In this document: positions 8,632 through 16,887 of the stretch, in pieces
Position numbering within the stretch: position 1 is the stretch's first letter
Layout: the number at the start of each line of letters is the position of its first letter
DNA from: Rikenellaceae bacterium
GTDB lineage: Bacteria; Bacteroidota; Bacteroidia; Bacteroidales; Rikenellaceae
Assembly: GCA_009783565.1 (NCBI GenBank)
Contig: WRDF01000001.1
Coordinates: 62,001-126,000, forward strand
Reading direction: 5' to 3'
DNA: 64,000 nt
The notes under the pieces: generated by a model
Told to the model about the DNA's origin: nothing
The model's database searches: none
Seen by the model: only the letters and a program-made list of their open reading frames with translations
Program-made: the position numbers and the translations under genes

Positions 8632-8720
8632 TATTTTATAACACTCCGCCGAGGCGCAACGGTTGTGCGCGCCACGTACAATAATTCCCCGCGCCGGAAC
8701 GCTTAATAGACAAAAAGCGT

Positions 8721-8728
8721 TACCTTTG
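8721..8728 (+). promoter_or_regulatory. -7 box upstream of the LptF/LptG-type permease
   Basis: TACCTTTG matches TAnnTTTG and lies 35 nt before the ATG at 8764. No clear -33 element is visible. Confidence 0.5.
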
Positions 8729-8763
8729 TTGTTTATAATCCGTAAAGCGAATTCACGAAGCGC

Positions 8764-10263
8764 ATGAAGACCGTCGACAGGCTGATGTTGAAGTCGTATC
8801 TGGGGCCCATGATCATGGCGTTCGCTATTGTCATGTTCGTGCTGCTGATGAACTTTCTATGGCGGTATATCGACGATCTGGTGGGCAAGGGCTTGCAGTT
8901 CGGCGTGATAGCCGAACTGCTCGGTTATGCCCTGATCACGTTAGCGCCTATGGGGCTGCCGCTCGCAACCCTCTTCGGGGCTATTATGACTATGGGCAGT
9001 CTGGGCGAGAACTACGAGTTGTTGGCGCTGAAATCTACGGGAATGTCGCTGATGCGCATACTGCGGCCATTGCTTATACTGACGTTCTCCATAGCCGTAG
9101 GCAGCTTTTTCATAGCGAACAACCTCGTACCGCACTCATGGGAGCAGATGAACTCGCTCATCTGGGATATTCGGAATCAGAAGCAGACGATAGAGTTTCA
9201 GAACGGCATATTCTTCACCGATATAGAGAACATGACGATCCGCGTCGAGCGGCGCGAGGGCGACGTGCTGCACAACGTGCTCATCTACGACAACACGAAC
9301 ACGCGTCGCGACGGCACGATGAGTACGGTGTTGGCCGATTGGGGGCATATAAAGCTCTCGGACGACAAGCGCAATCTCATAGTCGATCTCTACGACGGCG
9401 CGATGTACGAGACGAACCTCACGCAGTCGGCCAGCGCGTGGTATAACGACAGCAAGCTCACACGCACGTTCTTTTCACAGCAATATGTGCTCAACTCGCT
9501 GGACGGCTACGCGATGGAGCGCAACGAACTCGATTTCTCGTCGGGACGCACCAAGCGCATATCGCAGTTACAGCGAGACATAGACTCGATTCGCGTGATA
9601 GTGCGGGAAAACGTTACGGCCGCTTCACAGCCGCTGTTCGAGGAGCATTTGTTCACGTACGACCGGACGCTGATGATAGACACTCTTCGCGCGGTGTCGC
9701 CGCACGTCCATGCCGCCGACCTGCTCGATTCGCTCGCCTATCTCGACCTGCGGGCGCGGCAAAGAGTGTGGAACGCGGCGTATGTGGCGGCGCAGAATTC
9801 GCGGCGGTTTTCGTGGGACGAAACCCAGCTGAAAAGGTCGCTGAGCGACCTGTATCTTCACCAGATCGGATGGCACGAGAAGGTGTCGCTGCCGGTGTCG
9901 ATCATAATCTTTTTCCTCATAGGCGCGGCGCTCGGAGCGATCATCCGCAAGGGGGGACTGGGTATGCCTGTGGTGGTATCGGTGGCGTTCTTCGTGATAT
10001 ACTACGTTATAAATCTTATGGGCACGAAGATGGCGCGCGAGGGGACGCTGACGGCATTCCAGGGTATATGGCTCTCTACTTTCGTGCTGGGGCCGATAGC
10101 AGTGTTCCTTGTCTATAAGGCGACGAACGACTCGAACCTGTTCAACGTCGAGTGGTATATTTACAGGTGGCGCGACCTGAAAAAGTTCGTGCGAGAGAGG
10201 GTTGGGACTCGGCACGCCGTCGGCGGTGGGCGCGGTTCGAAGCGCGAAAGCGCGAAGAAGTAG
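8764..10263 (+). CDS. LptF/LptG family permease (YjgP/YjgQ)
   Basis: Members of this family form the inner-membrane part of the LptBFG exporter that pulls lipopolysaccharide out of the inner membrane. The 499-residue protein has three N-terminal membrane segments (about residues 15-35, 55-80, 98-120), a large periplasmic beta-rich domain, and three C-terminal segments (about residues 378-400, 408-425, 435-455). A permease of this family next to ribBA is a common Bacteroidetes arrangement, as far as I recall. Whether it is LptF or LptG cannot be told. The last 17 residues, RHAVGGGRGSKRESAKK, and the TAG stop lie inside a copy of a GC-rich palindromic repeat (10211-10300), so this basic tail is probably repeat-derived. 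Confidence 0.92.
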   Translation: MKTVDRLMLKSYLGPMIMAFAIVMFVLLMNFLWRYIDDLVGKGLQFGVIAELLGYALITLAPMGLPLATLFGAIMTMGSLGENYELLALKSTGMSLMRILRPLLILTFSIAVGSFFIANNLVPHSWEQMNSLIWDIRNQKQTIEFQNGIFFTDIENMTIRVERREGDVLHNVLIYDNTNTRRDGTMSTVLADWGHIKLSDDKRNLIVDLYDGAMYETNLTQSASAWYNDSKLTRTFFSQQYVLNSLDGYAMERNELDFSSGRTKRISQLQRDIDSIRVIVRENVTAASQPLFEEHLFTYDRTLMIDTLRAVSPHVHAADLLDSLAYLDLRARQRVWNAAYVAAQNSRRFSWDETQLKRSLSDLYLHQIGWHEKVSLPVSIIIFFLIGAALGAIIRKGGLGMPVVVSVAFFVIYYVINLMGTKMAREGTLTAFQGIWLSTFVLGPIAVFLVYKATNDSNLFNVEWYIYRWRDLKKFVRERVGTRHAVGGGRGSKRESAKK

Positions 10264-10300
10264 CGTCCCGCCGCGTGGGGCGGCGGCGGGATGCGCGGTT
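10211..10300 (+). repeat. GC-rich palindromic repeat (family of 47201) overlapping permease 3' end
   Basis: GGCACGCCG-CGGCGGTGGG, then a GCGAAG-rich centre with the stop codon, then CCCGCCGCGTGGGGCGGCGG. It closely resembles 47201-47276, which is non-coding. The element encodes the last 17 residues of the permease. Confidence 0.7.
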
Positions 10301-10333
10301 TTCGCTTGAAGCGAAAGCCCGCACACTTTCGGG

Positions 10334-10387
10334 TTGTCATTGCAGCCTCCGAGCCGCAATCTAATGTCTGTTTGCGGTCGCAATGAC
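10334..10387. repeat. REP-like inverted repeat (diverged)
   Basis: GTCATTGCAGCCTCCGAGCC at the left and a right arm ending GGTCGCAATGAC. Imperfect arms; same family as 2752-2830. Confidence 0.65.
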
Positions 10388-10424
10388 AAGGCTGAAATGA
10401 CAAAGTCGAAAAACACGCGTGTGC

Positions 10425-10501
10425 GTCATTGCGAGGGCTGTATAGCCCGAAGCAATCCAGCTACTTTTCTGGATTGCTTCGCCTTTCAGGCTCGCAATGA
10501 C
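10425..10501. repeat. REP-like inverted repeat
   Basis: The left arm GTCATTGCGAGGGCTGTATA...GCAATCCAG pairs with the right arm 10469-10501, which is identical to the 33-nt right arm at 2798-2830. The left arm has diverged in the middle. Confidence 0.85.
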
Positions 10502-10510
10502 GAACAATGT

Positions 10511-10537
10511 GAGATTGCGGGTCAAGCCCGCAATGAC
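10511..10537. repeat. short GATTGCGGG/CCCGCAATGAC repeat
   Basis: A small stem GCGGGTCAAGCCCGC within a GATTGCGGG...CCCGCAATGAC frame, a short relative of the REP-like family. ACACATGTGTGT follows directly. Confidence 0.6.
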
Positions 10538-10607
10538 ACATGTGTGTGGTTTATTGGCTACCGCATAAACTCGTAATTCGTAATTGATAATTCGTAATTG
10601 ATTAATA

Positions 10608-11834
10608 ATGACACAACAAAGCGGTGTACTGAGCACCATTGAAGAGGCGCTGGAAGAGTTGCGCGAGGGGCGTGTAATAATCGTCGTCGATGACGAGGAC
10701 AGAGAGAATGAGGGCGATTTCGTGGTGTCGGCGGAAAAGATCACGCCCGAAATAGTCAATTTTATGCTCCATCACGGACGCGGACTGATGTGCGTACCCA
10801 TCAGCGAGGATCGCTGCCGAGAACTGGAACTGGAAATGCAGGTTTCGGATAACACGTCTATGCTGGGCACTCCGTTCACGGTGACGGTGGATTACATAGG
10901 CGAATGGGACGGCGAGATGTGCACTACGGGCGTCTCGGCACACGACCGCACGGCGACCATCCGCGCGCTTGTAGACCCCGCCACGAAGCCCTCCGACCTG
11001 GGGCGGCCGGGACACATTTTCCCCCTGCGTGCGCGCAACAGAGGGGTGCTGCGCCGTCCGGGACATACGGAAGCGGTGGTAGACCTCACGCGCATGGCAG
11101 GGCTGCATCCGGGAGGCGCGCTTATCGAGATTATGAACGACGACGGCACGATGGCGCGTATGCCCGACCTGATTAAGATCGCCGAGCGGTTCGGGCTTAA
11201 AATGATCTCGATCGCCGACCTCATTGCTTATCGCCTGCGCACGGAATCGATTGTGGAAAAGGGAGTTACGGTAGATATGCCGACGGCATACGGGCATTTC
11301 CGCGCGACGCCGTTCACCCAGAAAAGTAACGGCGTGGAGCATCTCGCTTTGACAAAAGGCGAATGGCGCGCGGGCGAGGAAGTACCGGTACGGATGCACT
11401 CGTCATGCCTCACGGGCGACACATTCGGCTCGCGCCGCTGCGACTGCGGCCACCAGCTGCACGAAGCGATGCGCAGGATCGAGCGCGAGGGACGCGGCGC
11501 TATCGTCTATCTGAACCAGGAGGGGCGCGGTATCGGTCTGTGCAACAAGCTCGCGGCATATAAACTACAAGAGGAGGGTCTCGACACGGCCGAAGCGAAC
11601 GTCGCGCTCGGTTTCAAGGTCGATGAGCGCGACTATGGTGTCGGCGCGTGTATTCTCCATGAGCTCGGAATTACGAAGATGCGCCTTATGACCAATAACC
11701 CGCAGAAGCGCGCGGGATTGGAGGGCTACGGCCTGTCGATAACCGAGATTGTCCCCCTGTGCGCCGAACCGAACGAGCACAACGCCCGCTACCTCGAAAC
11801 CAAACGCACGAAGATGGGGCATACGTTTAGATAA
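10608..11834 (+). CDS. ribBA: bifunctional 3,4-dihydroxy-2-butanone-4-phosphate synthase / GTP cyclohydrolase II
   Basis: This 408-residue enzyme supplies both precursors of riboflavin. The N-terminal half (about residues 1-205) makes 3,4-dihydroxy-2-butanone 4-phosphate from ribulose 5-phosphate and shows [11 protein letters not shown] and [13 protein letters not shown]. The C-terminal half opens the GTP ring and shows the zinc cysteines in [20 protein letters not shown] and the NQEGRGIGL motif. Length matches RibBA fusions. The ATG at 10608 follows an AT-rich ATTCGTAATT repeat; no FMN riboswitch is visible. Next to the LptF/G-type permease upstream, fmt follows 160 nt downstream after a repeat element. 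Confidence 0.97.
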   Translation: MTQQSGVLSTIEEALEELREGRVIIVVDDEDRENEGDFVVSAEKITPEIVNFMLHHGRGLMCVPISEDRCRELELEMQVSDNTSMLGTPFTVTVDYIGEWDGEMCTTGVSAHDRTATIRALVDPATKPSDLGRPGHIFPLRARNRGVLRRPGHTEAVVDLTRMAGLHPGGALIEIMNDDGTMARMPDLIKIAERFGLKMISIADLIAYRLRTESIVEKGVTVDMPTAYGHFRATPFTQKSNGVEHLALTKGEWRAGEEVPVRMHSSCLTGDTFGSRRCDCGHQLHEAMRRIEREGRGAIVYLNQEGRGIGLCNKLAAYKLQEEGLDTAEANVALGFKVDERDYGVGACILHELGITKMRLMTNNPQKRAGLEGYGLSITEIVPLCAEPNEHNARYLETKRTKMGHTFR

Positions 11835-11878
11835 GGTTTACTCTCTCGAATTTGGTTGAATCATGTGCCGCTGTTTTC

Positions 11879-11970
11879 GACACGCAGCCAGCGTAGGGAT
11901 GCACGAGTATCGCGAGTAGCGACCCTACGCCGCCGGTGGCTGCGGGTCGCATTTGTGAAAGACATCGAAA
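11879..11970 (+). repeat. GCAGCCA/TGGCTGC palindromic repeat, copy 1
   Basis: A nested palindrome: outer GCAGCCA pairs with TGGCTGC, inner GCGTAGGG pairs with CCCTACGC, and TTTGTGAAAGACATCGAAAA follows. The same about 90-nt element lies at 20599-20697 and 25969-26058. It fills the gap between ribBA and fmt. Confidence 0.85.
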
Positions 11971-11994
11971 ACCAATCCTTAATTATAAAACGCG

Positions 11995-12942
11995 ATGCGA
12001 ATTATTTTCATGGGTACGCCCGATTTTGCGGTGGCGTCGTTGAGGGCGCTTGTCGAGAGCGGGCATAATATCGTGGGCGTGGTCACCGCCCCCGATAAGC
12101 CCGCAGGTCGCGGGCTGAAAATGCAGCGCAGCGCGGTCGGCGAATATGCTTGTGCGCACGGCTTGAAGCTGTTGCAGTCCGCGCGACTGAAAGACCCTGC
12201 ATTCCTCGAAGAGTTGCGCGCGCTGGATGCCGATCTGGGCGTTGTCATTGCTTTTCGTATGTTACCACAGGAGGTGTGGGCGCTGCCGCGGCTGGGGACG
12301 TTCAATCTCCACGCATCGTTGCTGCCCGAATATCGCGGGGCAGCGCCGATCAACCGCGCGATAATCGACGGCGCGACGCGAACAGGCGTGACGACATTCA
12401 TGCTCAACGCTGGAATGGACACGGGTAGCATCATAGCTCAACGCGAAGTAGCGATAGAGCCGACGGACACGGCGGGAATATTGCACGACCGATTGATGGA
12501 AATTGGCGCGGGGCTGGTGGTCACGACGGTCTCGCAGATCGCTGCGGGCGAGGTCAAACCTGTCGAACAGCCGTCAGATGACGAGAGCCTGCGTACCGCT
12601 CCGAAAATTTTCAAAGACGACTGCCGAATCGATTGGCATAAACATCCCGATGCCGTATATAATTTTGTACGCGGTTTGTCGCCCTACCCCACTGCGTGGA
12701 GCGTGCTGCGAAACACTAACGGTGAAGAGATGACGGTAAAAATTTTCGCCGCCACACCCGAATTCGGCGCACATGAGAACACACCGGGTGCTATATTTTC
12801 CGACGGCCGCACATTTCTCAGCGTCACCTGCCGAGGGGGTTATATCTCTATCACAGAGCTGCAACCCGCCGGCAAACGCCGCATGAGTGTCGCAGAATTC
12901 CTTCGCGGATTCAAAGGTATAGCCGACAGTGTTTTTGTTTGA
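11995..12942 (+). CDS. fmt: methionyl-tRNA formyltransferase
   Basis: Fmt formylates the initiator Met-tRNA using 10-formyl-tetrahydrofolate. The 315-residue protein begins MRIIFMGTPDFAVASLRALV, has the formyl-folate site HASLLPEYRGAAPINRAI near residues 106-123 and the GVTTFMLNAGMDTG stretch, then a C-terminal OB-like domain that binds tRNA (VYNFVRGLSPYPTAW...). Length matches the family. The ATG at 11995 is the family start. It is separated from ribBA by a repeat element and followed by a short GTCATTCCGA hairpin that also ends the convergent pepD. Confidence 0.97.
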   Translation: MRIIFMGTPDFAVASLRALVESGHNIVGVVTAPDKPAGRGLKMQRSAVGEYACAHGLKLLQSARLKDPAFLEELRALDADLGVVIAFRMLPQEVWALPRLGTFNLHASLLPEYRGAAPINRAIIDGATRTGVTTFMLNAGMDTGSIIAQREVAIEPTDTAGILHDRLMEIGAGLVVTTVSQIAAGEVKPVEQPSDDESLRTAPKIFKDDCRIDWHKHPDAVYNFVRGLSPYPTAWSVLRNTNGEEMTVKIFAATPEFGAHENTPGAIFSDGRTFLSVTCRGGYISITELQPAGKRRMSVAEFLRGFKGIADSVFV

Positions 12943-12950
12943 AAAATAAT

Positions 12951-12987
12951 GTCATTCCGAATGCCCCGCAGGGACGCTCGGAATGAC
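12951..12987. repeat. GTCATTCCGA inverted repeat between fmt and pepD
   Basis: GTCATTCCGA...TCGGAATGAC, 10-bp arms around a GC-rich centre, between two convergent genes. It may work as a bidirectional terminator. It is the short relative of 32927-33019. Confidence 0.7.
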
Positions 12988-13006
12988 AATTTATTACAAT
13001 ATCACA

Positions 13007-14458
13007 TTATATATTCTGCAATATCGCAACCAAGTGCTTCCAGAACCTATCGACGGTTGCGATTTCGAGGCGTTCGTCCGGCGAGTGCACGCCGCGCACG
13101 GTCGGGCCTATCGAGATCATCTCCAAATGCGGATATTTTTTCAGGAACAGACCGCATTCGAGCCCTGCATGAATCGCGCGTACCTTCGGTTCGACATCGA
13201 ACAGGCGGCGATATTGCTCAACGCCTACGCGTAGCAGATGCGACGTCAGGTCGGGCTTCCATCCGGGATAACCCTCTGAGTGCGTGACTGTTGCACCGCC
13301 AAGCTCAAAAACGCTCTCGACCGATGCTGCCGCGTCGAAACGTGCGCTGTCTATGGATGAACGCTGCGATGTGACCACCACGATGCCGCCCTCTTCGCCT
13401 GGCTTCACCGACGCAAGGTTGGTCGAAGTTTCCACTAAACCGGGCATTGACGTGCTCATTGCCAACACCCCATTCGGCACACCTTGCAGCGCATCGACGA
13501 GGCCGCGCGCCGCCGAATCCTCCATTACTTTCTGCGCCACCGCAACCTCCGTGAGAGAGGTTGCCAGACGCGGCTCGGTCGCCGAGAATTCCGCGCGAAC
13601 CTCTGCCGCATATCTTTCGTAATATTCCCGAAGGCCCGCGACCTCGCCCGTCGGAACGGCGAACGTCGCCACAGCCTCACGCGGGATGGCATTACGCAGA
13701 TTGCCGCCGTCCAGTGTACTGATTTTCAGCCCGAAACGCCGCAGCCCATGCCACAGAAAACGCGTCATCAGCTTATTGGAATTCGCAAGTCCTTTATTTA
13801 TATCGTCGCCCGAATGGCCGCCCGAAAGACCCGTGATCGCCAATCGGAAAAAACTCAGGCCCGACGGCGTGGCGGTCATTGGCGCGGGGAAAGTGGCTAC
13901 CGTATCGATCCCGCCGGCACAACCTATGAAAATTTCGCCGTCGTCTTCCGAGTCAAGGTTTATCAGATATTTGCCCGTGAGCATATTTTCGCCGAGATTG
14001 AACGCGCCTGTGAGACCTGTTTCCTCGTCTACCGTGAAAAGCGCTTCGATAGCAGGAGCTTCCAACGTGGAATCGACAAGCAGGGCAAGGGCTGCCGCCA
14101 TGCCGATGCCGTCGTCCGCACCGAGCGTCGTGCCGCGCGCCCGTACCCACTCGCCATCGACATATACCTGAATGGGGTCGCAGTCGAAATCGAACCCCAC
14201 GTCCGAATTTTTCTCGCACACCATATCGACATGACTCTGCAAAACCACCGCCGGTTTGCCCGCCATCGACGGAGCGGCCGCACGCGTTATTACCAAGTTC
14301 CCGATCGCATCCTGCCTATAATCGAGGCCGTACCGCACGGCAAAATCGATGAGATAAGCGATTATCTTTTCTTCTTTTTTCGATGGACGGGGGATGCGCG
14401 TGATCTCCTCGAAAATCGTCCAAACACCCGCAGGCGCAAGTTTGCTCAGTTCTGACAT
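13007..14458 (-). CDS. pepD: aminoacyl-histidine dipeptidase (Xaa-His dipeptidase, M20C)
   Basis: A cytoplasmic zinc dipeptidase that cleaves a broad set of dipeptides. The 483-residue protein begins MSELSKLAPAGVWTIFEEIT and shows the metal-site motifs LQSHVDMVCEKN (about residue 74) and LGADDGIGMAAALALL (about residue 113), then DEETGLTGAF with the general-base Glu pair and a late ECGLF near residue 436. A lid domain lies between about residues 205 and 380. Length fits the PepD family. It is a single gene, convergent with fmt and divergent from ispF. Confidence 0.96.
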   Translation of the reverse strand: MSELSKLAPAGVWTIFEEITRIPRPSKKEEKIIAYLIDFAVRYGLDYRQDAIGNLVITRAAAPSMAGKPAVVLQSHVDMVCEKNSDVGFDFDCDPIQVYVDGEWVRARGTTLGADDGIGMAAALALLVDSTLEAPAIEALFTVDEETGLTGAFNLGENMLTGKYLINLDSEDDGEIFIGCAGGIDTVATFPAPMTATPSGLSFFRLAITGLSGGHSGDDINKGLANSNKLMTRFLWHGLRRFGLKISTLDGGNLRNAIPREAVATFAVPTGEVAGLREYYERYAAEVRAEFSATEPRLATSLTEVAVAQKVMEDSAARGLVDALQGVPNGVLAMSTSMPGLVETSTNLASVKPGEEGGIVVVTSQRSSIDSARFDAAASVESVFELGGATVTHSEGYPGWKPDLTSHLLRVGVEQYRRLFDVEPKVRAIHAGLECGLFLKKYPHLEMISIGPTVRGVHSPDERLEIATVDRFWKHLVAILQNI

Positions 14459-14514
14459 AGTTTCAGGATTTTTATTAATTTGTAAAACTACAAAATTATT
14501 TGTTATTTCGCACT

Positions 14515-15000
14515 ATGGCTTGCAACTTTCGGATCGGACACGGATATGACGTACATGCGCTCGGCGAGGGTCGGCCCCTCGTCATCGGCGGCGTACATAT
14601 CCCTCACGAGCGTGGCTGCATCGCCCATTCCGACGGCGATGTGGCGGTACATGCGCTATGCGATGCACTGCTGGGAGCGGCCGCTCTCGGCGACATAGGG
14701 CTGCATTTCCCCGACACGTCAGAGGAATTTCGTGGGGCCGATTCGCTCGGATTGCTGCGGCGCGTGGTCGCGATGCTTGCCGAGCACGGCTATGATGTTG
14801 TGAATGTGGATGTTACGATCGTTATGCAGCGTCCGCGCCTGCGTCCTTATATCGACAATATGCGCACGGCTATCGCCTCTGCGGCGGGAATGTCGGTCGA
14901 TGCCGTATCGGTGAAAGCGACCACCGAGGAGCATCTCGGTTTCACAGGCCGCGAGGAAGGCGTCGCGGCACATGCGGTAGCGCTAATAGCCACAATATAA
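14515..15000 (+). CDS. ispF: 2-C-methyl-D-erythritol 2,4-cyclodiphosphate synthase
   Basis: IspF forms the cyclic diphosphate intermediate of the non-mevalonate isoprenoid pathway. Metal and substrate motifs are clear: [20 protein letters not shown] at the N-terminus, [20 protein letters not shown], and [12 protein letters not shown] chose the ATG at 14515 (161 residues) because the family begins just before RIGHGYDVH; an in-frame TTG at 14500 would add only five residues. It stands alone between the divergent pepD and the fimbrial genes. A 28-bp perfect palindrome 13 nt after the stop probably ends transcription. Confidence 0.97.
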   Translation: MACNFRIGHGYDVHALGEGRPLVIGGVHIPHERGCIAHSDGDVAVHALCDALLGAAALGDIGLHFPDTSEEFRGADSLGLLRRVVAMLAEHGYDVVNVDVTIVMQRPRLRPYIDNMRTAIASAAGMSVDAVSVKATTEEHLGFTGREEGVAAHAVALIATI

Positions 15001-15013
15001 TATTCTACGCAGG

Positions 15014-15075
15014 AATTGCCATCCGATAGGCGGGAAAACACATGCACGTGTTTTCCCGCCTATCGGATGGCAATT
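15014..15075 (+). terminator. 28-bp perfect palindrome after ispF
   Basis: Arms 15014-15041 and 15048-15075 are perfect reverse complements (starting AATTGCCATCCGATAGGCGG), with ATGCAC between them. The centre AACACATGCACGTGTT, then TTCCCGCCTATCGGATG, is a two-sided version of the gene-end repeat found after ackA and cysK. A strong hairpin is certain; terminator function is inferred. Confidence 0.7.
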
Positions 15076-15234
15076 TATTTCAAAGAGGTTCTTTTTACAA
15101 ATAAGGAGAAATTTTTAAACAGTGTTTTCCATATATGGTATGGTTTTTGGATTTGCAGACGCATATGTCGGCGTTGAAACGATTGCGACAAATCGAAAGA
15201 ATTCCGGACAAATACCAACTAAAATCTTACCTAT

Positions 15235-16743
15235 ATGAAAAAACAATTTTTCTTTGTCTTCGCATTGGCTGCGATGGTGATATTCGCGGCCTGTAAACAA
15301 GAGCCTCGACCACAGGAAGACCCTCTGCCCAAAGGTATCGCCTATGCGAACGTCAGCCTGAAACTTCCCGCTCCGGCCAAAGCAAAGACGCGTACGGCAC
15401 AGGATCAGGATTACAATTTTGCCGGTCTCATGTCGGGTTATACCTCGATCAGGACTTTGGATATCTATCTGCTCACCAGTGACGGGCAGACGCTGCTTTT
15501 CAGCGAACGTTTCTTAGGCGCGCCGACCGGGCAGCTGCTTTTCACTCAGGATGCCAGCGGCAATGATGTCGTGACGCTTGCGCAGCCTTTTGTGACCACT
15601 CCGGGCGACAGGCAAATGATCGTCATCATCAACAATCCGCTGCCGCTCTTCACGACAGTTATTCCGAGCGATTGGCGCTATGCTATCTCGTCGGCGCTCC
15701 CGATGAGCAGCTTCGCTTATGTCGATACGACCGCTCCGGTCTTTAATCCGCCGGGGACCTCCTTAGATGTTTATCCCGACGTTCTTCCCTTATCGGGACA
15801 AACGGGCATATTTACGCTCGAAGCAGGCGTTGCTCCGCCGGATGTACCGACCAGCACGTCGAATTTCCAGGTCGTAGACATGACCCGCCTTCCGTCCCGC
15901 GCGATCCTTACTACTAGCGTGACTACGCCGGCCGACGTGATTAATAACGAAGGCACTACGCTCGGAACGATAGACAATATTACATGGGCGGTAGGCCAGG
16001 TCACCAATTCGGTCTATCTGTTCCAGCAGTTCAGCATTGCGACGCCTCCCATGGTGATGAGCTGGGGTTACAGCTACATACCTCTGGTTAATTACGTGGT
16101 AACTGCGCCGACTTATTACGATTATTCCGATCTGCAAGACACCACGACCGCCGTTCCGCAAGATCCCGGAGCCGCCGGCCGCATGTGGCTGCCCGGTAAG
16201 TTCGTCTTGGAAAACACCCACATTAATAACGCCGGATATTATCAGGGCAACACGACTTATGTGTTGGTTCGCGCGATATTTACGCCCGACCCGTCTCAGA
16301 TTGCCGATGGAGGCGCACTTGCCTCCGACGGCACGTTCTATGTCGGCGCAACCGACTACCGGATATATTCGAGTATCGCAGCAGCCCAGACAACCGGCGG
16401 GACATACGGTGTAGGCGGTCAGCAGGTGTATACTTACACGGGCGGCAAGGTGCTTTATTATATATGGCTGAATCCGGACAACATCACGCAGCCGGTAAAC
16501 TCGCCGGTGTTGCGTAACAATATCTACCATATAAATATCGCTTCGTTCAAAGGTTTCGGTTATAACTGGAATCCGCTGAACCCCGACGTGAACAATCCCG
16601 ACCCGAAACCGGGTACCGGCGTCGAGCCTCCCTCTCCGCCTACGATAGACCCGGAAGGTCCGCTCAGTTCGCCCGACACCTATATGTCGCTCGAAGCTGT
16701 GGTACTGGAATGGAACACTCACTCTTACGACGTAGATTTATAG
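15235..16743 (+). CDS. Mfa1/FimA-type major fimbrial subunit (lipoprotein)
   Basis: Bacteroidales fimbrillins are exported as lipoproteins, trimmed at the cell surface and polymerised by strand exchange. The 502-residue protein has a lipoprotein signal (MVIFAACKQ), an N-terminal beta domain with SLKLP...TRTA followed by IRTLDIYLLTSDGQ, and a C-terminal part with VLRNNIYHINIASFKGFG and the ending VVLEWNTHSYDVDL, typical of Mfa1-like subunits. A Pro-rich linker (residues about 455-478) precedes the last strands. It is first in a four-gene operon, before a long hairpin that may reduce expression of the accessory genes, which fits a major subunit. Assignment to Mfa1 rather than FimA is by overall look only. 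Confidence 0.85.
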   Translation: MKKQFFFVFALAAMVIFAACKQEPRPQEDPLPKGIAYANVSLKLPAPAKAKTRTAQDQDYNFAGLMSGYTSIRTLDIYLLTSDGQTLLFSERFLGAPTGQLLFTQDASGNDVVTLAQPFVTTPGDRQMIVIINNPLPLFTTVIPSDWRYAISSALPMSSFAYVDTTAPVFNPPGTSLDVYPDVLPLSGQTGIFTLEAGVAPPDVPTSTSNFQVVDMTRLPSRAILTTSVTTPADVINNEGTTLGTIDNITWAVGQVTNSVYLFQQFSIATPPMVMSWGYSYIPLVNYVVTAPTYYDYSDLQDTTTAVPQDPGAAGRMWLPGKFVLENTHINNAGYYQGNTTYVLVRAIFTPDPSQIADGGALASDGTFYVGATDYRIYSSIAAAQTTGGTYGVGGQQVYTYTGGKVLYYIWLNPDNITQPVNSPVLRNNIYHINIASFKGFGYNWNPLNPDVNNPDPKPGTGVEPPSPPTIDPEGPLSSPDTYMSLEAVVLEWNTHSYDVDL

Positions 16744-16745
16744 TA

Positions 16746-16865
16746 AAACTCCTAAAAAACCCAAAATACTGCGTTACGCTCCCTCGCCAAAATGCTCATT
16801 TACTATATGTAAACTCCGCTTTTGGCTCGGTCGCAAGCCTTGTCTTTTGGGTTTTTTAGAAGTTT
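16746..16865 (+). terminator. long hairpin between major and accessory fimbrial genes (possible attenuator)
   Basis: Outer arms 16746-16766 and 16845-16865 pair over 21 nt with one mismatch (CTAAAAAACCCAAAA / TTTTGGGTTTTTTAG). Between them lies a second imperfect stem, CTCGCCAAAATGC...TTTAC-TATAT-GTAAA...GCTTTTGGCTCGG. Similar CTCATTTAC/GTAAACTCC hairpins occur in other bacteria, as far as I recall. Its place before the anchor gene suggests partial termination that keeps the major subunit in excess. Confidence 0.6.
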
Positions 16866-16887
16866 CCAAATATTTATATGAAAAAAG

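Larger units (their letters stand above)
10264..10607. other. 344-nt gene-free stretch filled with palindromic repeats
   Basis: Between the permease and ribBA lie, in order: the end of the GC-rich repeat, a TTCGCTTGAAGCGAA hairpin (about 10303-10317), three GTCATTGCG-type inverted repeats (10334-10387, 10425-10501, 10511-10537), two CACGCGTGTG/ACATGTGTGT palindromes (about 10413 and 10537), and an AT-rich ATTCGTAATT direct repeat (about 10572-10600) just before the ribBA start. I see no gene and no FMN-riboswitch-like sequence here. Confidence 0.75.

Noticed and set aside
10264-10607. FMN riboswitch ahead of ribBA
   Set aside because: The stretch is filled with palindromic repeats, and I do not see the conserved FMN-aptamer core.
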